Source: Chrysophaeum taylorii
Taxonomy: Eukaryota > Sar > Pelagophyceae > Pelagomonadales > Pelagomonadaceae
DNA length: 44,678 nt
Direction: 5' to 3'
Assembly (NCBI GenBank): GCA_029834535.1
Contig: JAQMWT010000171.1
Coordinates: 1-44,678, forward strand
Under the pieces are notes generated by a model that was not told where the DNA came from, did no database searches, and saw only the letters and a list, made by a program, of their open reading frames with translations. Each line of letters starts with the position of its first letter. Position 1 is the first letter of the stretch. Positions 28,301 through 38,853 of the stretch are shown piece after piece. The translations under genes and the position numbers were made by a program.

Positions 28301-31300
28301 GCAACGTCGCCGCATCGCGGAGGTCTCGGGCTTGGGCTGCACCCCGCCGGCGTCGAGCGTGCGATTGCAACCGGACCGCGATGGTGTCGAGGGCTCGACG
28401 ATACCGGCAAACTTGGGCCGTGGCGAAGCGACGCCGAGCGCGACACTGCAGGCAACGAGCGACAATCCTTGCTGCTCGAAGGAGAGCTCGAGCTTTCACG
28501 ACTTCCCTGCGTCGACGCAAGTGCAGCACGATCGTCCGGGTAGCAGCCGCCGCGACAAGCCGGTCTTGAGCTTTGCGGCGGCGGCGGCATGTCTTCAAAA
28601 GCCAGCGACCGAGCAACGTCGCCGCGCCGCGGATGTCTCGGGCTTTGGCTGCACCCCGCCGGCGTCGAGCGTGCGATTGCAACCGGACCGCGATGGTGTC
28701 GAGGGCTCGACGATACCGGCAAACTTGGGCCGTGGCGAGACGACGCCGAGCGCGAGACTGCAGGCAACGAGCGACAATCCTTGCTGCTCGAAGGAGAGCT
28801 CGAGCTTTCACGACTTCCCTGCGTCGACGCAAGTGCAGCACGATCGTCCGGGTAGCAGCCGCCGCGACAAGCCGGTCTTGAGCTTTGCGGCGGCGGCGGC
28901 ATGTCTTCAAGAGCCAGCGACCGAGCAACGTCGCAGCGCCGTGGAGGTCTCGGGCTTTGGCTGCACCCCGCCGGCGTCGAGCGTGCGATTGCAACCGGAC
29001 CGCGATGGTGTCGAGGGCTCGACGATACCGGCAAACTTGGGCCGTGGCGAAGCGACGCCGAGCGCGAGACTGCAGGCAACGAGCGACAATCCTTGCTGCT
29101 CGAAGGAGAGCTCGAGCTTTCACGACTTCCCTGCGTCGACGCAAGTGCAGCACGATCGTCCGGGTAGCAGCCGCCGCGACAAGCCGGTCTTGAGCTTTGC
29201 GGCGGCGGCGGCGGCATGTCTTCAAAAGCCAGCGACCGAGCAACGTCGCCGCACCGTGGAGGTCTCGGGCTTTGGCTGCACCCCGCCGGCGTCGAGCGTG
29301 CGATTGCAACCGGACCGCGATGGTGTCGAGGGCTCGACGATACCGGCAAACTTGGGCCGTGGCGAAGCGACGCCGAGCGCGAGACTGCAGGCAACGAGCG
29401 ACAATCCTTGCTGCTCGAAGGAGAGCTCGAGCTTTCACGACTTCCCTGCGTCGACGCAAGTGCAGCACGATCGTCCGGGTAGCAGCCGCCGCGACAAGCC
29501 GGTCTTGAGCTTTGCGGCGGCGGCATGTCTTCAAAGCCAGCGACCGAGCAACGTCGCAGCGCCGCGGAGGTCTCGCGCCTTCGCTGCACCTCGCCGGCGT
29601 CGAGCGTGCGATTGCAACCGGACCGCGATGGTGTCGAGGGCTCGACGATACCGGCAAACTTGGGCCGTGGCGAAGCGACGCCGAGCGCGAGACTGCAGGC
29701 AACGAGCGACAATCCTTGCTGCTCGAAGGAGAGCTCGAGCTTTCACGACTTCCCTGCGTCGACGCAAGTGCAGCACGATCGTCCGGGTAGCAGCCGCCGC
29801 GACAAGCCGGTCTTGAGCTTTGCGGCGGCGGCGGCGGCATGTCTTCAAAAGCCAGCGACCGAGCAACGTCGCCGCACCGTGGAGGTCTCGGGCTTTGGCT
29901 GCACCCCGCCGGCGTCGAGCGTGCGATTGCAACCGGACCGCGATGGTGTCGAGGGCTCGACGATACCGGCAAACTTGGGCCGTGGCGAGACGACGCCGAG
30001 CGCGAGACTGCAGGCAACGAGCGACAATCCTTGCTGCTCGAAGGAGAGCTCGAGCTTTCACGACTTCCCTGCGTCGACGCAAGTGCAGCACGATCGTCCG
30101 GGTAGCAGCCGCCGCGACAAGCCGGTCTTGAGCTTTGCGGCGGCGGCATGTCTTCAAGAGCCAGCGACCGAGCAACGTCGCCGCACCGTGGAGGTCTCGG
30201 GCTTTGGCTGCACCCCGCCGGCGTCGAGCGTGCGATTGCAACCGGACCACGATGGTGTCGAGGGCTCGACGATACCGGCAAACTTGGGCCGTGGCGAGGC
30301 GACGCCGAGCGCGAGACTGCAGGCAACGAGCGACAATCCTTGCTGCTCGAAGGAGAGCTCGAGCTTTCACGACTTCCCTGCGTCGACGCAAGTGCAGCAC
30401 GATCGTCCGGGTAGCAGCCGTCGCGACAAGCCGGTCTTGAGCTTTGCGGCGGCGGCGGCGGCGGCATGTCTTCAAAAGCCAGCGACCGAGCAACGTCGCA
30501 GCGCCGCGGAGGTCTCGCGCCTTCGCTGCACCTCGCCGGCGTCGAGCGTGCGATTGCAACCGGACCGCAATAGTCTCTCGAGCTCGACGGCGGCGAGTCC
30601 ACCACCACCACCACCACCACGACCGAGCAATAATCGTCGATGCTGCCGCTCGAGCACGAAAGGAGCGCGAGAGGCAGATGGCGATCGCCCGGGCGGCGCG
30701 GCGTCGGCGTCGCGCCTCGGCTAGGGCAAGTTTTCTCCGAGCTTGTGCCTGCATCCGGAGCGCGATGATCGAGGTCGCTTTCGCGAGCACAGAAATTTGG
30801 TGCACGGCTCGATTGGCGCGGATTGCGGCTTGGATGCGGACGCAAGCTTGTTTGGCTCGGCGGAAGCGGCGGGTCGCTATTGTCGCGCGCCAAGTCGCTT
30901 GAATCGTAGAGAGCGAGGTCGAGGGCGGGAGCTCGAAGAGACGGTCGTCGTCGTCGTCGTGGAGCGAGTCGAGGAAGTTTGGTTCGAGGAAGCGCTGGGC
31001 GAGGCTGCGGAGAAGGACGGTGGTGGCGCGGGTAGCCCAGAGGAGCCGCGAGTCCAAATTGCAGATGCTGAGGCGGGCGACGTCGCGGCGCGAGCGGCGG
31101 GCAGGGCTGTCGAGGCGAGTCCCGAGGCGCCAGACAGTTTGGATGTGGAGCGCGGCCGCGTAGCGCCAGAGGCGGCGGCGGTCTCGGGAGCGGCGCGCGA
31201 GAGCCTGGAGCACGACGGCAGCGAACGTCGCGTCGCGCGCGACGAGGCCGCGCGAGGCGTTCTGGAGGCGGACTGCGGCGACGTGCCGTTCGCGGGCCTT

Positions 31301-32371
31301 CAGAAGACACGCGGCCTGGCGTTCGAGGTCGCGCGGGAGGTCGTCCTCCTTGCAGTGGTAGAATCTCGCAACCGCGAGAGTGTTTTGTTCCCCCCCCAGC
31401 GCCTCGAAGCCCGCTCTCAAAGCCGCTCGCCAGCGGTCCAAAAAATGTTCGTTGTTTTCGGCGGCGGAGCCTGCCGCATTTTGTGCCGCGGCGGCGGCGC
31501 GCCGAGAAGCAGCGGCGACGGCGCAACTGCCCTGACCCAGCGGCGCGTGGGGAGACCAGGCCCGCGGGGTCGCGAGGCGCTCGAGCTCGATCGCGAGCGC
31601 TCGTTCGAGGTCGCGGGATGCGTGGTCGAAGAGGGCCTCCAGGACCTTGTGAAGCGCGTCGGGCTTGCCGTCGACGACGGATCTCGCGAGGTCCTTTGTT
31701 GTTGTTGTTGTTGTTGTTAAGACGCGTTTCTGCGCCATGGCCGCCAGAGCCCGTTGGACGTTGTGGAGCTTGTGGAGGCGAGTCGTCGGGACGCGGAGCC
31801 CGAGCTCGACGCCGAGCACGAGCTCGACGGCGCGAGCGAGGCAGACGCCGTCGCGGAGGTCGGAGAGGGTGTCGATCCTAAACTCGACCGCGTCGAGGGG
31901 GCTCGGGTCGTACCGCAGCGTCAGACCGATCCTCTTAAGATGGTGGACGACGTCGCCCTCTCGGGCAAGACAGAGCGCGGCGAACTCGTGGAGGGGAGGC
32001 GGCTTGAGCAAGAGGAGGCGGAGCGGCAGAACCCCCGCGCACCGCGAAGCATCAAGGAGCTTGACGAGGCCCAAAAACCGCGCGAGGCACCGGCGCTTGG
32101 CGCGAAGTTTTGTTTTGGAACCGTAAGCTCCGCCATTTCTTCCTTTGGCGACCGCGACGCTGCTAAACAGCAATTCGGAGAGAACCCCCCTGATTCCGCC
32201 GCCGGCATCGTGGCCCAGCATCGTCTCGGCGCAGACCTTGAGCCAGGGCGCGGCGTAGGTCGTGACGAGGAGATCGACGATTTGCCTCCTGAGCCCGACG
32301 TCGTTCGCGTCGCGGTCGTCGCGCACGGCCAACCTACCCGCGGCTATCTCCGCGCCCACCGCGCGCCGCAC
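25392..32371 (-). CDS. ASPM: ASPM / Asp homologue, giant IQ-repeat spindle protein, one frameshift
   Basis: About 2,300 codons. The N-terminal part holds the ASPM-specific region (EIAAGRLAVRDDRDANDVG, then PWLKVCAETMLG) and a calponin-homology domain (FRIDTLSDLRDGVCLARAVEL, then RVPTTRLHKLHNVQRAL). A very long Arg-rich array of IQ-like motifs follows. The C-terminal 250 residues match the ASPM helical-repeat end (RTRSALDVLRKSRQLTDIMQ, ALETSTRLSRACCERF). ASPM binds microtubule minus ends with katanin at spindle poles; IQ motifs bind calmodulin. The frame is broken once: near 29531 one A of an AAAA run is missing, so the frame ending at 29531 must pass to the frame that runs to 25392. The ASH domain of animals is absent. 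The start is uncertain: homology begins by 32371, the frame is open to a TAA near 32430, yet has no ATG there. Confidence 0.88.
27646..30570 (-). repeat. Tandem array of 309-318 bp units in ASPM
   Basis: The marker CATGTCTTCAA occurs at 27961, 28273, 28588, 28900, 29215, 29524, 29838, 30147 and 30465. Spacings are 312, 315, 312, 315, 309, 314, 309 and 318. Units are nearly identical in bases; size varies by the number of CGG triplets (Arg codons). Each unit of about 104 codons holds four IQ-like helices, two of which keep Gln (LQSHARRRRG, LQSRARRR). Confidence 0.95.
30600..30621 (-). repeat. CCA microsatellite coding seven Trp in ASPM
   Basis: Seven CCA triplets on the + strand read as TGG on the coding strand, giving RSWWWWWWWTRRRR in the IQ region. 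Confidence 0.85.
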
Positions 32372-32431
32372 GGGCGCGAGCCCGCCGGGCTCGTCGCACC
32401 AGGCATGGTGTGTTTTATTCCAGGCCGAGCG

Positions 32432-32466
32432 CGGCGGCTTTTATAATCTAGATGGACGCCCTTTAT
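32432..32466 (-). promoter_or_regulatory. Possible TATA elements of the ASPM gene
   Basis: On the minus strand TATAAAGG (32459-32466) and TATAAAAG (32438-32445) precede the start of the ASPM homology by 70-95 bp. The nearest ATG (32404-32406) is out of frame with the conserved protein, so a short intron, another start or a sequence error must be involved. Confidence 0.35.
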
Positions 32467-33237
32467 ACTCCTTCCTCTAAGAGCAGACAACATCCCGGGG
32501 TTGTGAATTCTACAATCGTCGTCGTCGTCGTCGTCTTCTTCGAGGCTCGGACAGTTCGTGTTGCCGCGCGCGACAAAAATATGTCTGCGGCCGAGAAAGG
32601 CCCTCGAGACCCTCGTCGAACGAAGGGCAGATGTCTTTTCTTTTAATGGGAACTCAGTGCATCTCCATAGCACTCTAATAAGGCAGGCGACCGCACGTTT
32701 AATAAAAAAAGGGCGCCTGCGGACGCTCCACGTGATGAAGTTGAATACCACTCCGGATTATTTTGTTCCTCATAAGTGTGCGCTGCGCGAAGCTACTTTG
32801 ATGGAGACGCTGTGCGCGGGAGGTGGCGGCCGAAAGTTTTTTTGTCGGTTGCTCCCGAGCGTACGCGTGCTCCAGAGCCCACGGCCACCACTTTTGTGGA
32901 GTGAAAGAGAGGTGTCTGTCTGTCTAAACGCCTGTTGCCAGCAGGAAAAAAAAGTTGGTTGACAACCAAAAAAAAAAAAAAAAATTCTCGGCGGCGCCGA
33001 GTTCGACTGACGCCCGCCACACATGCTGAGCCCTGAAAAAGCTGCGCGCGTCGACATGCGAATGAGTCTTTGGCCGGTGGGCGGGCGAGATGATGTGCGA
33101 AAGAAAGACGGGATTTTCAGAAACACGCCGATGCCTTAAAAATAACAGAACAAGCCGCCGCCGCCGACGACGACGAATAAATAGTGCGCGGCGCGGAGAA
33201 AAACTCCACGTGGTGTTTGTTCTATGTAATTCTATAT
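32467..33237. other. Intergenic between ASPM 5' end and RPB1 3' end
   Basis: An open minus-strand frame (to 32751, with eight Asp from GTC repeats at about 32516-32540) runs into the ASPM start region in another frame and might be its 5' exon, but has no recognised domain. An A-run of about 17 lies at 32969-32985. No RNA gene seen. Confidence 0.4.
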
Positions 33238-34798
33238 CTAGCCCTTTTTGGTGTAGACCGAGTCCGTCGGCGAGCCGGGGAAGTGGCTGCTGCCTTCAGA
33301 GGGGGAAGCGGCACTCGAGGGCTCGTAGGAGGAGGGCGAGTGTTCGGGCGAGGTGGGGCTGTGCGCCGGGCTCGACGGGCTGTACGCCGGGCTCGACGGG
33401 CTGTACGCCGGGCTCGACGGGCTGTACGCCGGGCTCGACGGGCTGTACGCCGGGCTCGACGGGCTGTACGCCGGGCTCGACGGGCTGTACGCCGGGCTCG
33501 ACGGGCTGTACGCTGGACTGGTGGGGCTGTATGCTGGCGACTGGGGCGTGTAGCTGGGCGAGTGCGGCGAGTAGCCGGGGCTCGACGGGCTGTAGGCCGG
33601 TGACGTGGGACTGTAAGCCGGCGACGTGGGACTGTAAGCCGGCGACGTGGGACTATAAGCCGGCGACGTGGGACTATAAGCCGGCGACGTCGGACTGTAA
33701 GCCGGCGACGTCGGACTGTAAGCCGGCGACGTCGGACTGTAAGCCGGCGACGTCGGACTATAAGCCGGCGACGTCGGACTATAAGCCGGCGACGTAGGAC
33801 TATAGGCCGGCGACGTCGGACTATAGGCCGGCGACGTCGGACTATAGGCCGGCGACGTCGGACTATAGGCCGGCGACGTCGGACTATAGCCGGGAGACGT
33901 CGGACTGTACGCCGGCGAAGTCGGACTATAGCCGGGAGACGTTGGACTGTAAGCCGGCGAACCGTAAGAGGGGCTGCGACTGGGAGAGAGCATCGAGAGC
34001 ACGGGGGAAGACGACGGCAACCCGCCGCCGCCGCCGCGTACCGGGGAGAACTCGAGGTCGCCCCAGTTCGGAGTCGGCGAGGCGCCTCCGTTGATGTCGG
34101 GCGAAGGCACCGTCGGCGTCGACGCGTAGGGCGTCTGCGGCTGGAAGCCGTCTTCGTCGTCCTTGGTCGTAGCCTCGGGGAGATCCGCGTAGCCACCGAG
34201 ATCGACGGCGTTCTCGAGCTCGGCCGCATCCAAGAGCAGATCGCACGCGCCCGTGCCCAAGACCCCGAGCTGGCCGAGCATGATGTTCTGCGTGACGCCG
34301 TCGAGGTGATCAGACTGCGAAAATATGGCCGCCTTGTACAAAATCTCGACGGTTTCCTCGAAGGACGCGGAGAGAAGAGGTCCCGCGTCGCCGCGGTTGA
34401 TCCCGTGTCTGGAAATCGCCATGAGCGTCCCGCGAAAGCACATCGTGTCGCAAAGCACGGCGAGGTGTCGATAGTTGACGTAGCCGTTATCAAAGCTGAG
34501 CACTTCCCTCACGAAGTGGAGCAAAGCACACCTCGTGCCTTCGATGCCTAGGACGGAGAAAATCTCGACGATATCGTTCGACACGGTGCGGGTGTGGTCG
34601 ACGTTCGGGTACGAGAGGACGGCGGCTAGGTTTGTGCCGTCTGTCTCCAACACCCACTCGTCCACCTCCCGGAGCGCGCCGCGGTCGTCCCAGGCGACTC
34701 TCTTTTCCTCTTTGACGTACACCTTGGTCACGCCCTCTATGCCCCGGAGCTTGAGCTCGGCCAGCATCGCCCTTTCGACGCGCCGCAAAAACGGCCAT

Positions 34799-34829
<31 letters not shown>

Positions 34830-37800
34830 TGGTGGTGTTGTTGTTGCTCTCGGCCGGATTGTTCGTCTTGATCCTGATTCGCAACACGAGCTTGTCGGCG
34901 TTGTCGTCGGAATATATCACGTGCAGATCTTCGCCCCATTCGAGCCGAATCGCTTCGGCGATGGCAGCCATCGGCAGCTTCTTGTCCGCGATCTTTTCTT
35001 TGTCGAGCTCGACGCGCAACACCCACGGAGACATCGCCTTTGGATCGTAATCTTCGTCGGGAGCCATCTCGTAGGCCTCGACGACGTCCCTGTCGTCCTC
35101 GACCGCGTTCGAGTCGGGATCGTACACTATTTGGGTCAACAACGCCACCGTTCCAAGCGTCGCGAATTCGAGGTGAGCTTGAACTTCGCGCGCGACCTCT
35201 TCGTCTCCGCCGTTCTGGAGGTAAATGGTGAGACTCGGCGTTTTCACCGACTTTGTCACGTTGAGGATCTCGTTGAGGCGCGGGACGCCGAGCGTCACGT
35301 TCTTGGCGGAAACGCCGGCGAAATGGAAGGTGTTGAGGGTCATTTGGGTCGCCGGCTGGCCGATAGACTGGGCGGCGAGGACGCCGCACATCTCGCCCGA
35401 ATGGACGCGCGCCCCGGCAAACCTCGTCTCGATCTCGCCCATCAACCACTCGAACGCCGAGGGCGTGAGGCGGTAGTCGAAGACGCACCGCCGGCACGCG
35501 AGCCGCGATCGAACCAGGATGCAGAACAACAGCGTCGCGTCCTCGTTGTCGTTCTCGCGGCCCACGAGGGACGGGTTCTTCGCCTTTCGGATCGCGGAAC
35601 ACAGCTTCCCCACCCCCGCCAGAGCGACGCGCGGGTCGAGGACCGCAATTTCGAGCCGAGGACCGCAGTCGAACTGCCGCTGAGCCGCCCACACGAGCCT
35701 GTCCAAATTCACCGGAAGTTGCGCGAAGGCGTCGGCCTTTTTTACCGATACTTCCCGGTACGCGAAGATGTGTCGAAGGGCGTCGCGGTCTCTTTTGAGC
35801 TGGTCGAGCTCGTCCTCGAGGAGGGCCGCCATATTAGGGTCGGCCTGGCATTCCGAGAGGATAGTATCGTCCAATCCGACGGCTCGATCGTCGCACACGA
35901 AAAGAATTTTCGGACCTCTCCTTACCCTCAAATTCTTCGCTTCGCCGCCGAGAAGAGGATCCTCGTCGAAAAAGAGGTCGAAAATCGAATAGTAATGCCG
36001 GAGCTCCGTGTCGTCGAGCAACAATAACTTTAAATTCTGGCCTTCGACCCACGCGCCGTCCACGCCGTCCTCGCCGTAGAGAAATTGGATCACGTTGCCC
36101 TTGTTCGTCCTGACGGTCCCGTCGTACCGGACCATTACAGATTCCATCGATTTCACCAGACGACGTTGGAGATACCCCACCGTCGCCGTCTTGCAGGCCG
36201 TGTCGATCAACCCTTCGCGACCCCCCATGGCGTGAAAGAAAAACTCCTGCGGCGACAACCCTCGAAGATACGAATTTTCCACGAATCCTCGACTTTCTGG
36301 TCCGAGGTCGTCCTTGGCGAAGTGAGGAAGCGTGCGACGCTTGAATCCGTACGGAATTCGCTTGCCTTCGACATTTTGCTGCCCGACGCACGCGATGATC
36401 TGGGAGATGTTGATGTCGTTCCCCTTGGACCCCGCGACCGCCATCGCCTTGATGTTGTTCTTTTCTGAGATCGCGTCCTGCACCTTGAGCCCCGCGTGTT
36501 GCCGCGTGTCGTTGAGGACTTTGTTTACGAAAACCTCGAAGGACTCGATCACGGTGCGCCCGGGCTGGGTGGGGAGCTCCCCCTGCTGCCCTTGCTGCAC
36601 GAGCCGCTTGACTTTTTGTTTCGCTTCGTCTATAGTTTTCTCGATCGCGCGCATCGTTTCCTGGTCGGCGACCGTATCGCCAATCCCGACAGAAAATGAG
36701 GTGTTGACCATCCACTGGTTTACGAGGCACTGGGCGCGGTTGAGAAAATCACGAGCAACTTCGGGGCCCTTCTCGAGCCATATGGTGTGCACGAGTCCTC
36801 CCGCCGACGTGCCGAGAGCTTTCTTATCCAACACCCCCTCCACCAAGACCCCCGACACGACCGTCACAGACCCGTCGGCGTCGTTGTCGGCGGTGTTTTT
36901 GCGGTACGATTTCCCGACGTAGTTTGTGGTCGGAAGCACCATCGAAAACACCTGCTTTCCGGTCCAGAGGGGCTTGGGCTTGAGAATAGCCGGCGTCGGT
37001 ATCGTCCCGTCCCACTCGGTCCACATGATCAGGTTGAAGAGGAGATCTTTTTCCACGAAGGTGTCGCGGGACGTGATTCGAGCGCACGCCAACAACGAAT
37101 CCTGCACGATCCCCATCACCGGCTTGTTCGACTGCGGGCTCACGATATTCTTGTGAACCATCAACAGATTCTCGACTTCCGCGCGCGCGGCCACCGACTG
37201 CGGCGCGTGCAGGTTCATCTCGTCGCCGTCGAAGTCGGCGTTATACGGCGTTGTCACGGACAAATTCAGCCGAAACGTCGAATGGTCGAGCACCTTGACC
37301 CTGTGCCCCATGATCGACATCTTGTGGAGGCTCGGTTGGCGGTTAAAGACGATCACGTCGTCGTCGCGCACGTGCCTCTCGACCACAAACCCGGGATGCA
37401 ACGCGAGGTCGTTGAGGTGCTTTACAAATCGAAGATCGACGCGGCGCCCGTCGGCGTGGATCACGAACCGTGCCCCCGGCCACACGTCGGGCCCGTTCCT
37501 CACCAATTCCGCCAGCGCCCGTACGTTGAAGGGCGCGACGCGCTCGGGCACCGTCAGAGTCTTGGCTATAGACCTCGGCACGCCCACCTGGTCGATCGAC
37601 AGGTTCGGGTCCGCCGTGATCACCGTCCGCGCCGAAAAATCCACTCTCTTTCCCATCAAGTTCCCTCTCAACCGACCCTCCTTGCTCTTCAGCCGCTGGC
37701 GAAACGTCTTCAACGGCTTGCCGCTGCGCTGCGTCGCCTGCACGCCGTCCTTGACGAAGGCCTCGTTGTCGAACAGCGCGTTCACCGCGTACTGCAAAAG

Positions 37801-38631
37801 CTCCTCGTACCGCTCGATGATGTGCGGTGCCTCCCCCGACCGCGTCAGCTCCTCGAGGGTCCGGTTCGCCTTGACCACCGACACGTACTGGTGCGTCAAA
37901 TCATCCTCCGACCGCGCCGAATCGTTCACCTGCACCGACGGCCGCACCTGCGGCGGCGGCACCGGCAACACGGTGACCAAAAACCAGTCGGGACGCGCGA
38001 ACTCGGGGTTCAGCCCCAGCCGCCGGACATCATCGTCCGATATGCGTTGCAGTATCTCGTGGGCCTTGGCCGCAGACAGCGACTGCTTTCTGTCGCCCGC
38101 GACCGCCTCGTCGTCCTCGTGAAACAACGCTTCCACGCCGATGCTCCCCTTCTTTTTGTACTTTGGCTGCAGCCCCCCGCATCCCGTCTCCTCGTCGCAC
38201 TTCGTAATCGTCCGGCACAACTTGTGCATCGCCTCGAGCCGCCTCTGCCCCTGCAGCTTCTGCGCGTTCCTCACCCGCGCGTCTTCGTCCGACCTTCCCA
38301 ACACCTTGGAACAATGGAAGCAGACGCACCGAAGAACCGTTATCGCGGTCTTCAAAAAACCGAGGTGGTACACGGGTCTCGCGAGCTCGATGTGTCCAAA
38401 GTGCCCCGGGTCGTCCTTGTCCGACAGGTCACCCATCCGCGGGTCGTTCACGCCGCCATACACGCCCTGGCCGTTCACCCACGTCTCGTACTTGGTGATT
38501 CCCGCCTCCACGGCCCGCTCCCGCGCGTTCGTCTTCTGGGTCACCGACATATTCCGTATCTCGTCGGGACTCAGGATCCCGAACTGAATCTTGCGAATCC
38601 GCCGCGGGTGCTCGGACATGGCGGAGCTCAT
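33238..38631 (-). CDS. RPB1: RNA polymerase II largest subunit (RPB1)
   Basis: A protein of 1,797 residues in one exon. The N-terminal clamp with zinc-binding Cys (CFHCSKVL, then TKCDEETGCGG) is followed by the active-site motif NADFDGDEMNLHAPQS with its three Asp binding catalytic Mg, the funnel and bridge-helix region (FFHAMGGREGLIDTACKTAT) and the trigger-loop region (QPATQMTLNTFHFAGVSAKN). From about residue 1560 comes the C-terminal domain with some 29 heptads. It is the catalytic core subunit of nuclear mRNA synthesis; the tail recruits capping, splicing and termination factors when phosphorylated. Odd points: a run of ten Asp (about 34800-34830) in the jaw/cleft region, and tail heptads ending in Ala, not Ser. 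The start at 38631 (MSSAMSEHPRR) or the Met four codons later both fit. Very confident. Confidence 0.97.
33338..33958 (-). repeat. RPB1 C-terminal heptad repeats (YSPTSPA / YSPSSPA)
   Basis: About 29 21-bp units. The proximal block (transcript order) is about 17 YSPT-SP-A/G units. A short irregular patch (YSPHSPS, YTPQSPA) follows, then a distal block of about seven YSPSSPA units identical at base level, then HSPTSPE, HSPSSYE and a 30-residue non-repeat tail ending TKKG. Confidence 0.95.
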
Positions 38632-38853
38632 TGTGTGCTGCGCCTCCTCTTATTCTTCGGCGCACAGCGGCGGCGACCCTCTCTGCACGACTCTACACTA
38701 TAATACTAACCCTCGTCGTCGCAGCGAGCGCTGGCCGGCCGGCCGGCCAAAAAAAAAGCTGTTCTTTTTTCTTTCTCCACACACACACACACACACACAC
38801 ACGTTTTGTACGCTTTTTTTCTTCTTCTACCGCCGAAGGCTTTTTTTCTTCTT
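38632..38853. other. Intergenic with simple repeats
   Basis: Holds (GGCC)4 at 38733-38748, a (CA)n run at 38778-38802 and T-rich stretches. The 10-bp arms CCGCCGAAGG (38830-38839) and CCTTCGGCGG (38863-38872) form an inverted repeat around a T-rich spacer, at the 3' end of the next gene. Confidence 0.6.

Noticed and set aside
27028..29816. Very long open frames (700-900 codons) on both strands over the ASPM array
   Set aside because: They are by-products of near-identical Arg-rich units whose length is a multiple of three; only the frame with IQ motifs joins the CH and C-terminal ASPM regions.
27646..30570. CRISPR-like array
   Set aside because: Units are 309-318 bp of coding sequence with no short repeat-spacer pattern.
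33090..33797. Cys/Thr/Gly-repeat protein on the + strand
   Set aside because: Antisense translation of the RPB1 heptads.
36787..38703. 638-codon + strand frame opposite RPB1
   Set aside because: Exactly antisense to conserved RPB1; low-information His/Arg/Leu-rich composition, no domain.
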